A stretch of DNA of 64,000 nt, taken from positions 103,470 through 167,469 of the forward strand of contig JAKUNG010000003.1 in the NCBI GenBank assembly GCA_022452285.1, in the 5' to 3' direction. Below the pieces are notes generated by a model. It saw only the letters and a list, made by a program, of their open reading frames with translations, was not told the DNA's origin and searched no databases. The translations under genes were made by a program, and so were the position numbers. Source of the stretch: Terriglobia bacterium. GTDB taxonomy: Bacteria > Acidobacteriota > Terriglobia > Versatilivoradales > Versatilivoraceae. Below are positions 44,580 through 54,656 of this stretch, in pieces. Within the stretch, counting starts at the first letter, position 1; each line of letters begins with the position of its first letter.

Positions 44580-46043
44580 TCAGTCAAGGCGATAATTAGG
44601 AGCTTCTTTTGTAATAATAACATCATGAACGTGGCTTTCCTTAAGACCAGCATTCGTAATACGGATAAGCTTAGCCTTCTTTTGGAGCTCATCAATGTTT
44701 CGACATCCTACATATCCCATCCCGGCCTTAATACCACCGATGAGTTGAGTAACTACCTCAGCTAAAGATCCCTTATAGGGAACTCGACCCTCAATACCTT
44801 CCGGAACTAGTTTTTGTTGGTCATTCTCCTCCTCTAAACGATATCGGTCCCTGCTACCAGACTGCATAGCCCCAAAGGAACCCATGCCACGATAAGACTT
44901 AAAACTACGACCTTGGAAAATCACAGTTTCTCCCGGACTTTCATCAGTTCCAGCAAATAAGCTTCCAATCATTACAGAATCTGCACCGACAGCAAGAGCC
45001 TTAGTTATATCGCCTGAGAATTTGATACCCCCATCAGCTATTAAGGGCACATTAGCTTCTTTAGTAACACGAGAGCATTCTGAAATAGCCGTAATTTGGG
45101 GAACACCAGCAGCTGACACTACACGTGTAGTACAGATTGATCCAGGTCCGATACCAACCTTAATACCATCAGCTCCACAACGGATTAAATCAGCTGCAGC
45201 TTCACTAGTTGCAATATTGCCAGCAATAATTTCTGTGTCCGGAAATTTGGTTTTTATCTCTTTGACTACATCCATCACTCTCTGGGAATGACCATGAGCC
45301 GTGTCAACCGATAAAACATCCACATTGGCTTTAACCAGCAATTCAGTCCGTTCTAGATAATCTCCTGTTACACCTACTGCTGCACCAACTAGCAATCGAC
45401 CTTGAGCATCTTTAGCTGAAAAAGGATATTGGATTTTTTTCTTGATATCTTTTACGGTAATTAGCCCTTTTAACTCGTATTTATTGTCAACTACTAACAG
45501 TTTCTCTATTTTGTGAAGATGCAGCATTTCTTTAGCTTCTGATAAAGTAGTACCAACAGGAACTGTGACAAGATTGGATTTTGTCATAACCTTACTTATT
45601 GGCATGGATAACCGGGTTTCAAATCGTAAATCTCGATTTGTCAGTATTCCTACTAGTTTCTTACCTTCAGTAATAGGGACCCCAGAAATCTTATAATGCT
45701 TCATTATTTCTAAGGCCTCATAAATCTTTTTATTTGGAGACATTGTAATTGGATCTACGATCATGCCACTTTCAGAACGTTTAACCTTATCTACTTCAGA
45801 GGCCTGCTTTTCCTTGGACAGATTGCGGTGAATAAAACCAATTCCTCCCTGTTGGGCCATGACAATAGCCAGTCTAGATTCTGTCACAGTATCCATAGCT
45901 GCACTAACAATGGGAGCGTTGAGCGTGAGGTTTCGGGTTAATTTAGTCTCGGTAGATGCCTCCGAGGGTAAGACATCTGATTTTCTAGGGATTAGAAGGA
46001 CGTCATCAAAAGTTAAACCTTCAACTAAATTTTGTGTCGACAT
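44580..46043 (-). CDS. guaB: Inosine-5'-monophosphate dehydrogenase
   Basis: 487 residues from ATG 46043 (a TTG two codons upstream is possible and better spaced from AAGGG). It oxidises IMP to XMP, the committed step to GTP. (beta/alpha)8 barrel with catalytic Cys in [13 protein letters not shown], the flap region [10 protein letters not shown], and two CBS domains at about 95-205 ([20 protein letters not shown]). It is 27 bases downstream of secA on the same strand and convergent with pnp. Confidence 0.96.
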   Translation of the reverse strand: MSTQNLVEGLTFDDVLLIPRKSDVLPSEASTETKLTRNLTLNAPIVSAAMDTVTESRLAIVMAQQGGIGFIHRNLSKEKQASEVDKVKRSESGMIVDPITMSPNKKIYEALEIMKHYKISGVPITEGKKLVGILTNRDLRFETRLSMPISKVMTKSNLVTVPVGTTLSEAKEMLHLHKIEKLLVVDNKYELKGLITVKDIKKKIQYPFSAKDAQGRLLVGAAVGVTGDYLERTELLVKANVDVLSVDTAHGHSQRVMDVVKEIKTKFPDTEIIAGNIATSEAAADLIRCGADGIKVGIGPGSICTTRVVSAAGVPQITAISECSRVTKEANVPLIADGGIKFSGDITKALAVGADSVMIGSLFAGTDESPGETVIFQGRSFKSYRGMGSFGAMQSGSRDRYRLEEENDQQKLVPEGIEGRVPYKGSLAEVVTQLIGGIKAGMGYVGCRNIDELQKKAKLIRITNAGLKESHVHDVIITKEAPNYRLD

Positions 46044-46070
46044 TGACAATTTCTTACCCTTTCTCTTTAT

Positions 46071-49001
46071 TTACGCTGCCGTTAAAGCACAACATTTCTT
46101 GTACTTTTTCCCACTACCACAAGGACAGGGATCATTACGGCGAATTTTTTGCCCTCGAATGACTGGTCTTTGTTTTTCGGTATCAGTATCCCCTCCTCCA
46201 AGCACCATCTCCTGTTTACGTTGACTTCGCTCAATTTCACGAACCCTCTCTTGTTCTTCAACCGGCTGAAGTAAATAAAGGTAGCGCAAACTTTCTTCTT
46301 CTATACTATTCATCATTAGTTCAAATGCAGCAAAAGATTCTTTCTTATACTCTATCAGTGGATCCCTTTGGCCATATCCTCTAAGCCCTATACCTTCTTT
46401 CAAATGGTCCATTGCCAATAGATGCTCTTTCCAATGAGCATCCAGAACATTAAGCAAGATTAAGCGTTCATGTAAACGCATCGATTCAGCACCAATAGCT
46501 TCCTCTTTTTGATTAAATTTATTTTGTGCTTTAACTGTAATTTCTTGTTGCAATTCTTCCAGATTCAAATCCTTAACTGCAACATTCTCCCGGCGCAGGT
46601 CTAAACCAAACTGCTGAGCTACAGAAGAACGCAGTCCTTCTTCATCCCAGTCATCTGGATCCGTGTCTAGATTGCAATATTCATCCAGCATGCCTGCAAT
46701 TATGTCTTCACTTAATCCAAGCAAGTATTCTTTTTGACTTACTTCCTGTAAAAATTTTTCTCTCAGTTCGTAAATTGTTTTACGTTGTTGGTTCATCACA
46801 TCATCATATTCCAGAAGATGCTTCCGTATAGAAAAATTGTGTGCTTCTACTTGTTTTTGAGCTGATTCAATTCTTTTACTAATTATTCGTGATTCAATAG
46901 GAATTCCTTCTTCCATCCCCAATCGTTGCATGATACTCGAAACCTTTTCGGAAGCAAAAATTCGCATGAGATCATCTTCCAGAGAAAGATAAAAACGAGA
47001 TGTTCCAGGATCCCCCTGCCGTCCAGAACGGCCTCTCAATTGATTGTCAATCCGTCGTGATTCATGACGTTCTGTTCCTAAAATGTGAAGGCCACCTAAG
47101 GAGAGCACATCGTTACGTTCTCTTTGAATCTCTGTGTCTGTTTCATCTTGGGCATCCTTCCATTGTTGAGGAGTTGCAGTTGTAGGGTTTATACTTTGTT
47201 TTCTCAACCATTCGCTTGCAAAAGACTCAGGGTTTCCTCCAAGCAAAATATCCGTGCCACGGCCAGCCATATTTGTAGCAATGGTAACAGCTCCTTTACG
47301 CCCAGCCTGTGCAATAATTTCTGCTTCTTTCTGATGATATTTGGCGTTGAGGACCACATGCTTAACCCCAGCTTTTTTCAGTAATTTACTAAGCTGTTCG
47401 GATTTTCCAATCGAGATAGTTCCAACCAGAACAGGCTGGCCCTTTTGGTGAAGTTCATCAATTTCTTCTACAACGGCTACAAACTTTTCCGGTTCAGTCC
47501 GATAAACTACATCTGCATAGTCAGTACGAACCATTGGTTTATTAGGAGGGATCACTACAACTTCCAGCTTATAGATCTTATTGAACTCAACTGCCTCTGT
47601 ATCAGCTGTGCCTGTCATTCCAGCTAACTTATCATACATGCGAAAATAGTTCTGAAAAGTAATGGTTGCTAATGTTTGGTTTTCCCGTTCTATTTTCACT
47701 CTTTCTTTTGCTTCGACTGCCTCATGCAATCCATCACTCCAACGACGACCCGGCATAAGCCTTCCAGTAAATTCATCGACAATCATAACCTTGTTGTCCT
47801 TGACAACATAATGAACATCTCTTTCATAAAGCCAATAGGCCTTTACTAGCTGTTGAATGGTGTGAAGTCTTTCTGTTACCTCAACATATCGTTCTTCACT
47901 ATATCCGGGCTCTTCAGGGTTTGGAATGATATAGTCTTCCATCTTCCCAGCTGCTAAAAATTCTCGACCTTTCTCAGTAATTTCTACATTATGTGATTTC
48001 TCGTCAACAAAACAGTAAAGCCTATTATCAAATTCAGATAGTTGTTTATTGGTCATGAGCTGACCTTCAACCTGATCAATTTTCTTTTTCAAGTCTCGTT
48101 GTTTAACCAATAGATCAAGATACTGCCGGTTTTTGGGATCACCTCGTTTTACCAACAAAAGCGTTTCTAACATTTCCTCGGACACTTCTTCGCCTGAATC
48201 AATAGAACTGATCACCTTGCGTAAGTTTTGAGTCAAAAATTTTGTCTGCTGTGTACGAAGACGTTCAGCTAACGGTCGCATTGACGTATAGGTTTTCTGC
48301 TGTGAACTTTCAACTGGTCCTGAAATAATTAGTGGTGTGCGGGCCTCATCAATAAGTATAGAATCTACTTCATCAACAATTGCATAGTGATGACCCCTTT
48401 GAACCCTATCATGGGCTTCAAACTTCATATTGTCACGGAGGTAATCAAAACCAAATTCGTTGTTAGTACCATACGTTACATCACAGGAATAAGCTTTTCG
48501 ACGTTCTTCATCATCCATGTCATGTTCAATAATTCCAACTGATAATCCCAAAAACCGATAAATCTTCCCCATCCATTCAGCATCACGGCGAGCCAAGTAA
48601 TCGTTTACCGTAATAACATGAACTCCTTTTCCAGAAAGACAGTTTAGAAATACGGGCATTGTTGCAACCAAAGTTTTACCTTCCCCTGTCTTCATTTCAG
48701 CAATCTTCCCTTGGTGGAGAACTACACCACCCATGAGCTGAACATCAAACTGTCTCATATTAAGAACTCGCTTTGCCGCTTCCCTAACAACTGCAAAGGC
48801 TTCGCAAAGAAGTTCCTCTGGCATTTCTCCATTGGATACCCTTTGCTTAAAATCATTAGTCTTATTCATCAATTCTTCGTCAGAACTACCAGATAACGAA
48901 GCCTCTATTTCATTAATTTTGTCGACAAAAGGTTGTATTTCCTTAATGTCACGATCATGTTTGCTACCAAAAAACTTTTTTAACACCGTATCGACAATCA
49001 A
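46071..49001 (-). CDS. secA: Preprotein translocase ATPase SecA
   Basis: 976 residues. It drives Sec-dependent export at the inner membrane. Walker A MKTGEGKTLVA near residue 104, DEVDSILIDEARTPLIISGP, ATNMAGRGTDI, GLRGYGQRDPLIEYK, and a C-terminal zinc motif CPCGSGKKYKKCC for SecB/ribosome contact. The start is TTG at 49001 with GAGAGG about nine bases upstream; the resulting N-terminus (VLKKFFGSKHDRDIK) matches the family start. Longer than E. coli SecA (901), mainly by an insert around residues 240-330. Confidence 0.97.
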   Translation of the reverse strand: MIVDTVLKKFFGSKHDRDIKEIQPFVDKINEIEASLSGSSDEELMNKTNDFKQRVSNGEMPEELLCEAFAVVREAAKRVLNMRQFDVQLMGGVVLHQGKIAEMKTGEGKTLVATMPVFLNCLSGKGVHVITVNDYLARRDAEWMGKIYRFLGLSVGIIEHDMDDEERRKAYSCDVTYGTNNEFGFDYLRDNMKFEAHDRVQRGHHYAIVDEVDSILIDEARTPLIISGPVESSQQKTYTSMRPLAERLRTQQTKFLTQNLRKVISSIDSGEEVSEEMLETLLLVKRGDPKNRQYLDLLVKQRDLKKKIDQVEGQLMTNKQLSEFDNRLYCFVDEKSHNVEITEKGREFLAAGKMEDYIIPNPEEPGYSEERYVEVTERLHTIQQLVKAYWLYERDVHYVVKDNKVMIVDEFTGRLMPGRRWSDGLHEAVEAKERVKIERENQTLATITFQNYFRMYDKLAGMTGTADTEAVEFNKIYKLEVVVIPPNKPMVRTDYADVVYRTEPEKFVAVVEEIDELHQKGQPVLVGTISIGKSEQLSKLLKKAGVKHVVLNAKYHQKEAEIIAQAGRKGAVTIATNMAGRGTDILLGGNPESFASEWLRKQSINPTTATPQQWKDAQDETDTEIQRERNDVLSLGGLHILGTERHESRRIDNQLRGRSGRQGDPGTSRFYLSLEDDLMRIFASEKVSSIMQRLGMEEGIPIESRIISKRIESAQKQVEAHNFSIRKHLLEYDDVMNQQRKTIYELREKFLQEVSQKEYLLGLSEDIIAGMLDEYCNLDTDPDDWDEEGLRSSVAQQFGLDLRRENVAVKDLNLEELQQEITVKAQNKFNQKEEAIGAESMRLHERLILLNVLDAHWKEHLLAMDHLKEGIGLRGYGQRDPLIEYKKESFAAFELMMNSIEEESLRYLYLLQPVEEQERVREIERSQRKQEMVLGGGDTDTEKQRPVIRGQKIRRNDPCPCGSGKKYKKCCALTAA

Positions 49002-49137
49002 AGGAATATCCTCTCAACAAGAATTTAAGTTAACCATTATGAAGAGAATAAGTACAAAGTCAAGGGGGCGAGAAACAAGGAGTGTTTAATTATTTAGAGC
49101 CTAAAACAAATAGAGAGTATGTATACAATAAACTAGT

Positions 49138-49167
49138 TTGACATCTATGTCGTTGGACTTCTATAGT
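49138..49167 (+). promoter_or_regulatory. Candidate promoter of the protoporphyrinogen oxidase gene
   Basis: TTGACA (49138-49143), 18 bases, TATAGT (49162-49167). Start of transcription would be about 50 bases before ATG 49223, on the correct strand. Confidence 0.5.
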
Positions 49168-49222
49168 GTAGTCCTCTCTTTATTTTGGTCATTGAAAATA
49201 GCCAGCACAAACTCTCTGACTT

Positions 49223-50686
49223 ATGCAAAATCTAAAAAACCCCCGTGTTTATCGCGTGGCCGTAGTAGGCGGAGGCATCTCAGGCCTTGCTGCCACCAAT
49301 CGATTATTGGAAAGAGCTAAAGGTTCTCAACAAGCTTTTGATGTTCAGCTATTTGAAGCTGATTCTCGAGTAGGGGGAACTATTCATACAGTTAAAGACG
49401 GAGACTTTTTGTTAGAAGGTGGGCCTGATTCATTTATCTCAGAAAAACCATGGGCTGTAGCCCTCTGTAAACGGCTTGGCCTTGAATCCAGACTAATTGG
49501 TACACAAGAATCTCTGCGACATAGTTCCATTGTACATCAAGGAAAATTACAACCAATTCCAAAAGGATTTTACCTGATGGCCCCTAGTGAGTTCATGTCT
49601 TTCTTCAGGTCACCCATCCTAAGTTGGTCAGGAAAACTACGTATGGCAGCAGATCTTGTAATACCCAAGAAAAATCAAACTATAAAAGGCATAGATGAAA
49701 GTGTAGCTAGTTTTGTCTGTCGCCGTCTAGGGAAACAGACTTTAGATCGTCTCGCCCAACCACTAATTGGAGGAATATATACTTCTGACCCCAAAAAACT
49801 TAGCTTACAAGCGACCTTCCCAAAATTTCTAGAAATGGAACAACAACACCGGAGTCTTCTTATAGCCATGTGGAAATCCCGAAAAAAAGAGTCATCATTC
49901 CTAGATACTCGGCCTGCAGGACCTCGATATGGGCTTTTTCTCTCTCTGGATGGAGGTATGGAATTACTTGTAGATGCCCTTAGAAAAAGAATACCTTCCA
50001 AATCAATTCATCTGGACCGCCAACTAGTTTCACTAGAAAGAAATAATATCTCTAAACAATGGATGCTTCAGTTTCAAAACGGCGAGTCCTTTGAAGCTGA
50101 CGCAGTCTGCCTCGCTTTGCCTGCTTACCAATCAGGCAATCTTTTAAAAAACATAAACCCTAACCTAGCTAAAAATCTACTCAAAATAGAATATACTTCT
50201 ACAGCAACAGTTAACCTCGGATACTCTGTTAAGGATATTCCTGCTCCATTAAATGGTTTTGGATTCTTGGTTCCTGAAATCGAAAATCGTCCCCTTCTAG
50301 CCTGTAGTTTCAGCCATCTGAAATTTGATTCCAGGGCGCCTAAATCTGGAGCCTTACTAAGAATTTTTCTTGGTGGAGCCCTCCAACCAGCCATTCTAGA
50401 TTATGACGACAGGGAACTTATTAATTTAGTCAGAATACATTTAAGGGAATTATTAGAAATATCTAGAGAGCCTAGGATGAGCTGGGTAGAGCGTCATCCA
50501 AATGCTATGGCGCAATACAGGGTTGGACATCTTGATTTAGTTAAAGAAATTGATGCGGGATTGTCAAAGTGGCCTCACTTAAAATTGGCAGGGAATGGCT
50601 TTCAAGGCGTTGGTATTCCCGACTGCATCCATCGAGCAGAAGGTTGTGCAGATGAAATATTCAAACAAAATCTAAATTCTAGCTAA
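49223..50686 (+). CDS. hemY: Protoporphyrinogen oxidase (HemY/HemG FAD type)
   Basis: 487 residues. FAD-binding VAVVGGGISGLAATNRLLE at the N-terminus; EADSRVGGTIHTVKDGDFLLEGGPDSFI is the characteristic second motif; the C-terminal GNGFQGVGIPDCIHRAEG binds the flavin. It oxidises protoporphyrinogen IX (or coproporphyrinogen III in some lineages, as HemY) to the porphyrin, using oxygen, which suggests aerobic haem synthesis. Which substrate applies cannot be decided here. No ribosome-binding site is evident. Convergent with lepB; no other hem gene is nearby. Confidence 0.9.
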   Translation: MQNLKNPRVYRVAVVGGGISGLAATNRLLERAKGSQQAFDVQLFEADSRVGGTIHTVKDGDFLLEGGPDSFISEKPWAVALCKRLGLESRLIGTQESLRHSSIVHQGKLQPIPKGFYLMAPSEFMSFFRSPILSWSGKLRMAADLVIPKKNQTIKGIDESVASFVCRRLGKQTLDRLAQPLIGGIYTSDPKKLSLQATFPKFLEMEQQHRSLLIAMWKSRKKESSFLDTRPAGPRYGLFLSLDGGMELLVDALRKRIPSKSIHLDRQLVSLERNNISKQWMLQFQNGESFEADAVCLALPAYQSGNLLKNINPNLAKNLLKIEYTSTATVNLGYSVKDIPAPLNGFGFLVPEIENRPLLACSFSHLKFDSRAPKSGALLRIFLGGALQPAILDYDDRELINLVRIHLRELLEISREPRMSWVERHPNAMAQYRVGHLDLVKEIDAGLSKWPHLKLAGNGFQGVGIPDCIHRAEGCADEIFKQNLNSS

Positions 50687-50721
50687 TCAAGCAATTCCAT
50701 TTAGAGCTCTGATATTTCTTA

Positions 50722-51471
50722 TTACTCTAGGAACTTTCCTGTCCGCCACCACCGAGTTTTATTAAAAAAATTAGCAGCCTTAGTTCCATAGTTCTTAGCA
50801 TGCTCAAATAAGGATTTTGGGCTAGGATCATAAGGGTCATCATCATAGGACCAATAGATAAAAAGTGGCTTGCCTATTATATTCTTGCCTGGAACAGGTC
50901 CCCAATAACGACTATCGTTGCTATTATCCCGGTTATCCCCCATCATGAAATACGAGTCTGCCGGAATCACTAGGGGACCATAGTGTCCTCTTGGGGCATA
51001 AGAGTATTTTCTTTCGTCATCTTCATCATCGAAAAGTTTGTAAGATTCTTCGATTTTCTTTCCGTTTATGTAAACGGTTTTGTTTCTCACCTCAATCGTC
51101 TCGCCGGGAAGAGCAATAACTCTCTTGATGAAGGGAATCTCAGGACTTTGAGGAGGTTTAAAAGCTACAATGTCACCTCGATCGATCTCCCGTTTTGGAA
51201 GAAAATTCAGCAAAAATTTTGGGTAGTTAGCGGGAAAAGCAAACTTGTCCAAAAAAAAATGGTCCCCTACTAAAATTGTTGGTTTCATTGATTCAGTAGG
51301 TACTTGCGTAGCTTGAGCAATAAACTTTGTAAAGAAAAAAACAAAAATTAAACTGAAAACTAAACTCTCTATCCATTCTCTAGTGCTACTTTTATGATTT
51401 CCCCCCTTGGTACTGTCGGATTCAGAATCCAGCATTTCAGTCTTAGCCTTTTCTTTTTCTTCGTCAATCAT
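50722..51471 (-). CDS. lepB: Signal peptidase I
   Basis: 249 residues. After a charged N-terminal cytoplasmic tail of about 30 residues there is one membrane segment (WIESLVFSLIFVFFFTKFIA). The periplasmic catalytic domain follows: nucleophile S61 in VPTESMKPT and general base K116 in FIKRVIALPGE, with GDNRDNSNDSRYWGPV near the end. It removes signal peptides from Sec and Tat precursors. It has a single transmembrane helix, unlike the two in E. coli. Divergent from mtaB, 162 bases between starts. Confidence 0.95.
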   Translation of the reverse strand: MIDEEKEKAKTEMLDSESDSTKGGNHKSSTREWIESLVFSLIFVFFFTKFIAQATQVPTESMKPTILVGDHFFLDKFAFPANYPKFLLNFLPKREIDRGDIVAFKPPQSPEIPFIKRVIALPGETIEVRNKTVYINGKKIEESYKLFDDEDDERKYSYAPRGHYGPLVIPADSYFMMGDNRDNSNDSRYWGPVPGKNIIGKPLFIYWSYDDDPYDPSPKSLFEHAKNYGTKAANFFNKTRWWRTGKFLE

Positions 51472-51633
51472 TAGAAAAAATATCCTTGTTAGTTCAATTA
51501 ATCTCTATACTCTTAACCATCTTCTAACAGGTTTCTGGTATTATAGGAGAAAATTGGGGCTTGATTCAAGCAACTGGTTTCTATTACAACCTCGCTCAAT
51601 GCAACTAAAGAAGATATATTTAACTTTAATAAA

Positions 51634-53001
51634 ATGAAAACTTCCACTTTTTCTGTCATTAACTTCGGATGTCGTACAACTCAATCCGATGGAGCTGCTA
51701 TCGAAGAAGCTCTTCTTAATAAGAATTTAAGAAAAGAAGAAATAGAGGGAAAGTCCGATTTAGTAATTATCAATACATGCACCGTAACCAAAACTGCGGA
51801 TGCAGAAGCACGCCAGACTATTCGCCGTATTCATCGAAGAAATCCTGACACTAAAATTGTAGTTACGGGTTGTTACGCTCAGAGAGCCCCTGAGGAAATT
51901 ATTCAAATAAGGGGTGTAACATCTGTTATAGGAAACTCTCACAAAGACCAATTAGCCAGTTTGATTGTAAACAATCATCTCTCAGTTAAGGACTCACTGG
52001 TTAATAAGGAAAACTCTTCTATTCTCCCTGGTGGACCCAGTGTTTACTGCAGTAGCATATTTGAATCAACCGAACTCCGTTCCATTGCAGACATGTCGGG
52101 AGGTGGAAGAACACGGGCATTCCTTAAGGTTCAAGACGGATGTAGTTATCGCTGTTCTTATTGCGTCATTCCTTTTGTAAGAGGTCACTCACGGAGTCTT
52201 CCATTAGAAGAGGTCCTCTATCAAGTTAGAAATCTGTTAAGGCAAGGATACAGGGAAATTGTTTTGACTGGTATTCATCTGGGTGGTTACGGTAGAGAAT
52301 TAAAAAATAAGACAGATTTAGCAGGGTTAATTCGACGTTTACTCAAGGAAAAATCCTTGATACGGTTGCGCTTGAGTTCCATTGAACCTCTAGAAATGAC
52401 AGATGAGATAATAGAACTTGTAGCAACATCTCCCAAAATGGCCAAGCATTTTCATGTTCCCTTACAAAGTGGTTCTGGACGAGTCTTGAGATTGATGAGG
52501 CGACCCTATCAACCAGACGAATATTTTCGTCTAGTGGAGAGAATCCGTAAAAATGTTCCGAATGCTGCAATTGGAGCAGACTTAATGGTTGGCTTCCCTA
52601 CTGAGACTACAAAGGACCACGCTCTAACTAGAGATTTAATTCTGAATTCTCCCTTGACCTACCTACATGTCTTTCCATTTTCTTCACGACCAGGCACCCA
52701 AGCTGCCCATATACAGGACACTATCCCAAAAACAATTAGTGATCAACGGAGCTTAGACCTAAGAAAAATAGGAGAACAAAAAAATCGATCTTTTAGAAAA
52801 TCCCAAATAGGTCGTTCTATATCAGTAATCACACTAGAGACGAAGAAATCCGAAGGTACAACTAAGGCCCTGAGCAGCAATTTTCTGCGAGTTAATCTCC
52901 CTGATCTTTCTGTTCAGCCCAACCAGTTTTTGAATGTTCAAGTTACGAGTATTAATAAAACTGGAGTTAGAGCCATTCCTGTCAACGCCAGTTTTGGCTA
53001 G
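51634..53001 (+). CDS. mtaB: tRNA 2-methylthiotransferase, MtaB type
   Basis: 455-residue radical-SAM methylthiotransferase. The UPF0004 domain supplies three cysteines for one 4Fe-4S cluster (FGCRTTQSD, INTCTVTKTAD, VTGCYAQRA). The radical SAM cluster is in DGCSYRCSYCVIPF, and a TRAM-like C-terminal domain follows. The CRTTQSDGAAIE N-terminus is the MtaB subtype, which modifies t6A37 of tRNAs to ms2t6A, and not MiaB. No Shine-Dalgarno sequence seen; TATATT at 51615-51620 may be the -10. Convergent with acpS. Confidence 0.88.
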   Translation: MKTSTFSVINFGCRTTQSDGAAIEEALLNKNLRKEEIEGKSDLVIINTCTVTKTADAEARQTIRRIHRRNPDTKIVVTGCYAQRAPEEIIQIRGVTSVIGNSHKDQLASLIVNNHLSVKDSLVNKENSSILPGGPSVYCSSIFESTELRSIADMSGGGRTRAFLKVQDGCSYRCSYCVIPFVRGHSRSLPLEEVLYQVRNLLRQGYREIVLTGIHLGGYGRELKNKTDLAGLIRRLLKEKSLIRLRLSSIEPLEMTDEIIELVATSPKMAKHFHVPLQSGSGRVLRLMRRPYQPDEYFRLVERIRKNVPNAAIGADLMVGFPTETTKDHALTRDLILNSPLTYLHVFPFSSRPGTQAAHIQDTIPKTISDQRSLDLRKIGEQKNRSFRKSQIGRSISVITLETKKSEGTTKALSSNFLRVNLPDLSVQPNQFLNVQVTSINKTGVRAIPVNASFG

Positions 53002-53018
53002 TCTAAACTGAAATGGGT

Positions 53019-53396
53019 TTAACTCTCTAAGATAACCCAGGCTACAGCATATTGATCAGAGTGTGAGAGACTAATCCAAAACTTAGTAGCCCCTAGCTTG
53101 GTAGCAATACTGTATGCCTTTCCTGAAAGGAGAAGTTGGGGGTTGCCTGTTGGGAGATTACAGACCTCCACATCATGCCAACCAACACCCTGACTCCATC
53201 CAGTTCCAAGAGCTTTGAAAACAGCCTCCTTGGCTGCAAACCGGGCAGCATAATGTTGAAATTTGTTCGTATGTTTTTCACAATATCTGATTTCGGTTTT
53301 AGTGAACGTCCGATTCTTTAAACGATTACCATTGCGGTCCAAAGCATCATGTAGTTTCTTGATTTCAATTATGTCTATTCCTAATCCAACAATCAC
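53019..53396 (-). CDS. acpS: Holo-(acyl-carrier-protein) synthase
   Basis: 125 residues, the usual length. It transfers 4'-phosphopantetheine from CoA to acyl carrier protein. Magnesium ligands in GLGIDIIEIKKL and RFAAKEAVFKALG; the family GWHDVEV and WISLSHSD motifs are present. The start is GTG at 53396 with AGGGAG seven bases upstream. The 5' end overlaps the 5' end of the divergent pgeF gene by 26 bases, an unusual head-to-head overlap. Confidence 0.95.
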   Translation of the reverse strand: MIVGLGIDIIEIKKLHDALDRNGNRLKNRTFTKTEIRYCEKHTNKFQHYAARFAAKEAVFKALGTGWSQGVGWHDVEVCNLPTGNPQLLLSGKAYSIATKLGATKFWISLSHSDQYAVAWVILES

Positions 53397-54252
53397 CAGA
53401 TTACTCCCTAATTATAAAGGAGACGATTTTCTACTATCTTCATCAGGACTTTACTTATACCACCGAGGCCTAAACCTATTGCCTTGGTTGACCCACGGGT
53501 TCACCCTTCGTCATCCTATAAATTCCAAAGCAAAACTTACCCTAGACTTTAATAATCAAATCCACAACAAAAAACAGATATCCACTCAAAATCAGCTTAT
53601 TAAAACCCTAAGCGGAAAAACTTTGCCATTAGTTCTTTTAAACCAAACTCACTCGGAAAAAATTTATTGCTTGGATCGGTTTATACCTGACGATTCAATT
53701 AAAACAGCAGATGCTTTAATTACAAGATTGCCTGAAATATTACTAGGAATCCAAGTAGCAGATTGCCTATCAATTCTTGTTGCTGATCCTTCGAGCAGGG
53801 TTATTGCAGCAATTCACGCTGGTTGGCGTGGATTATTAAAAGGCGTCGTGCCAAAAACAATTTCCTTAATGCAGTCGAATTATTCCGTCAATCCTAAAAA
53901 CTGTATTGCAGTGATAGGCCCTTCTATAGGTTCCTGCTGCTACCAAGTAGGAGATGAGGTTGCAAATGCTTTTCTAGAACTTTTTAAAAAACAAGGTGGC
54001 ATTTTTGATCCTAAAGTCAACTCTCTCCCACATTCGATGGAATTATATAATCGCCCCATTTATAATCCAAAAACTAGAACCCTTAATCTTTCAGCTGCTT
54101 GTAGATTTCAGTTACAATCATGTGGATTGATGCCAGACAAAGTCTCTAGCGACCCTCCTTGCACATTTTGCCACAACAAAGTTTTCTTTTCCTATCGCAG
54201 GGGCAAGGGAAGAACTGGACGAATGCTTGCTATAATTGGACTGCTCTCTTGA
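53371..54252 (+). CDS. pgeF: YfiH/PgeF-family polyphenol oxidase-like protein (laccase domain)
   Basis: 293 residues from ATG 53371. Motifs: LNQTHSEKIY, GIQVADCLSILVAD, AIHAGWRGLLKGVV, IGPSIGSCCYQVGDEV, and CHNKVFFSYRRGKGRTGRM. The His and Cys residues form the Zn/Cu site of the family. Members correct peptidoglycan precursors (E. coli PgeF removes misincorporated Ser) or act on purine nucleosides. The first 35 residues fit the N-terminal hairpin of many relatives (GLYLYHRG, PWLTHGFTLRH). A start further upstream at 53263 would overlap acpS by 134 bases and is rejected. TTG 53479 with GAGG upstream is the shortest alternative. Confidence 0.85.
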   Translation: MSIPNPTITRLLPNYKGDDFLLSSSGLYLYHRGLNLLPWLTHGFTLRHPINSKAKLTLDFNNQIHNKKQISTQNQLIKTLSGKTLPLVLLNQTHSEKIYCLDRFIPDDSIKTADALITRLPEILLGIQVADCLSILVADPSSRVIAAIHAGWRGLLKGVVPKTISLMQSNYSVNPKNCIAVIGPSIGSCCYQVGDEVANAFLELFKKQGGIFDPKVNSLPHSMELYNRPIYNPKTRTLNLSAACRFQLQSCGLMPDKVSSDPPCTFCHNKVFFSYRRGKGRTGRMLAIIGLLS

Positions 54253-54409
54253 GTTTTACTTTTCTTAAAGCTTCCCAATCACCCTCAGATCAATAAATAT
54301 ATTTAAATATTTTATTGTAAATATTACTTGACATATTAACAGCTTTATAAGAAAGTATAAAAGAATATATATATCAACTTATTTTTATTCCGCTGGTACG
54401 TATTACGCT

Positions 54410-54595
54410 ATGACAAAAGTAATCTTCGAAATTGATGAAAAGGATCATATTGAACTTAAGACAAATGCAGCCCGTCGTCGAAGTTCGATAAAAAAAATTG
54501 TTACCCGACTCATCAAGGATTATCTTAAGGATGAGGAAGAAAAAAGACGTGCAAAACGCGCTGCGATGAAGGAATCACAACAAAACAAAGGCTAG
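54410..54595 (+). CDS. Small ribbon-helix-helix-like protein
   Basis: 61 residues: a short strand (TKVIFEIDEKDHIELKTNA), then helices with RRRSSIKKIVTRLIKDYLKD, and a charged tail. The strand-helix-helix pattern is that of MetJ/Arc-type DNA-binding proteins, though it is too short for certainty. AT-rich, featureless DNA precedes it and no Shine-Dalgarno sequence is visible. No toxin gene is adjacent, so an antitoxin role is not supported. It is 61 bases upstream of the histone-like gene. Confidence 0.55.
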   Translation: MTKVIFEIDEKDHIELKTNAARRRSSIKKIVTRLIKDYLKDEEEKRRAKRAAMKESQQNKG

Positions 54596-54656
54596 CAGGC
54601 TTTATCCTGGCATCTTAAATTTTTGTTGATTATATCTCTCAAGAAAGGAGGTTAAT

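Noticed and set aside
53263-53370. N-terminal extension of pgeF
   Set aside because: Would overlap acpS by 134 bases and adds residues unlike the family.
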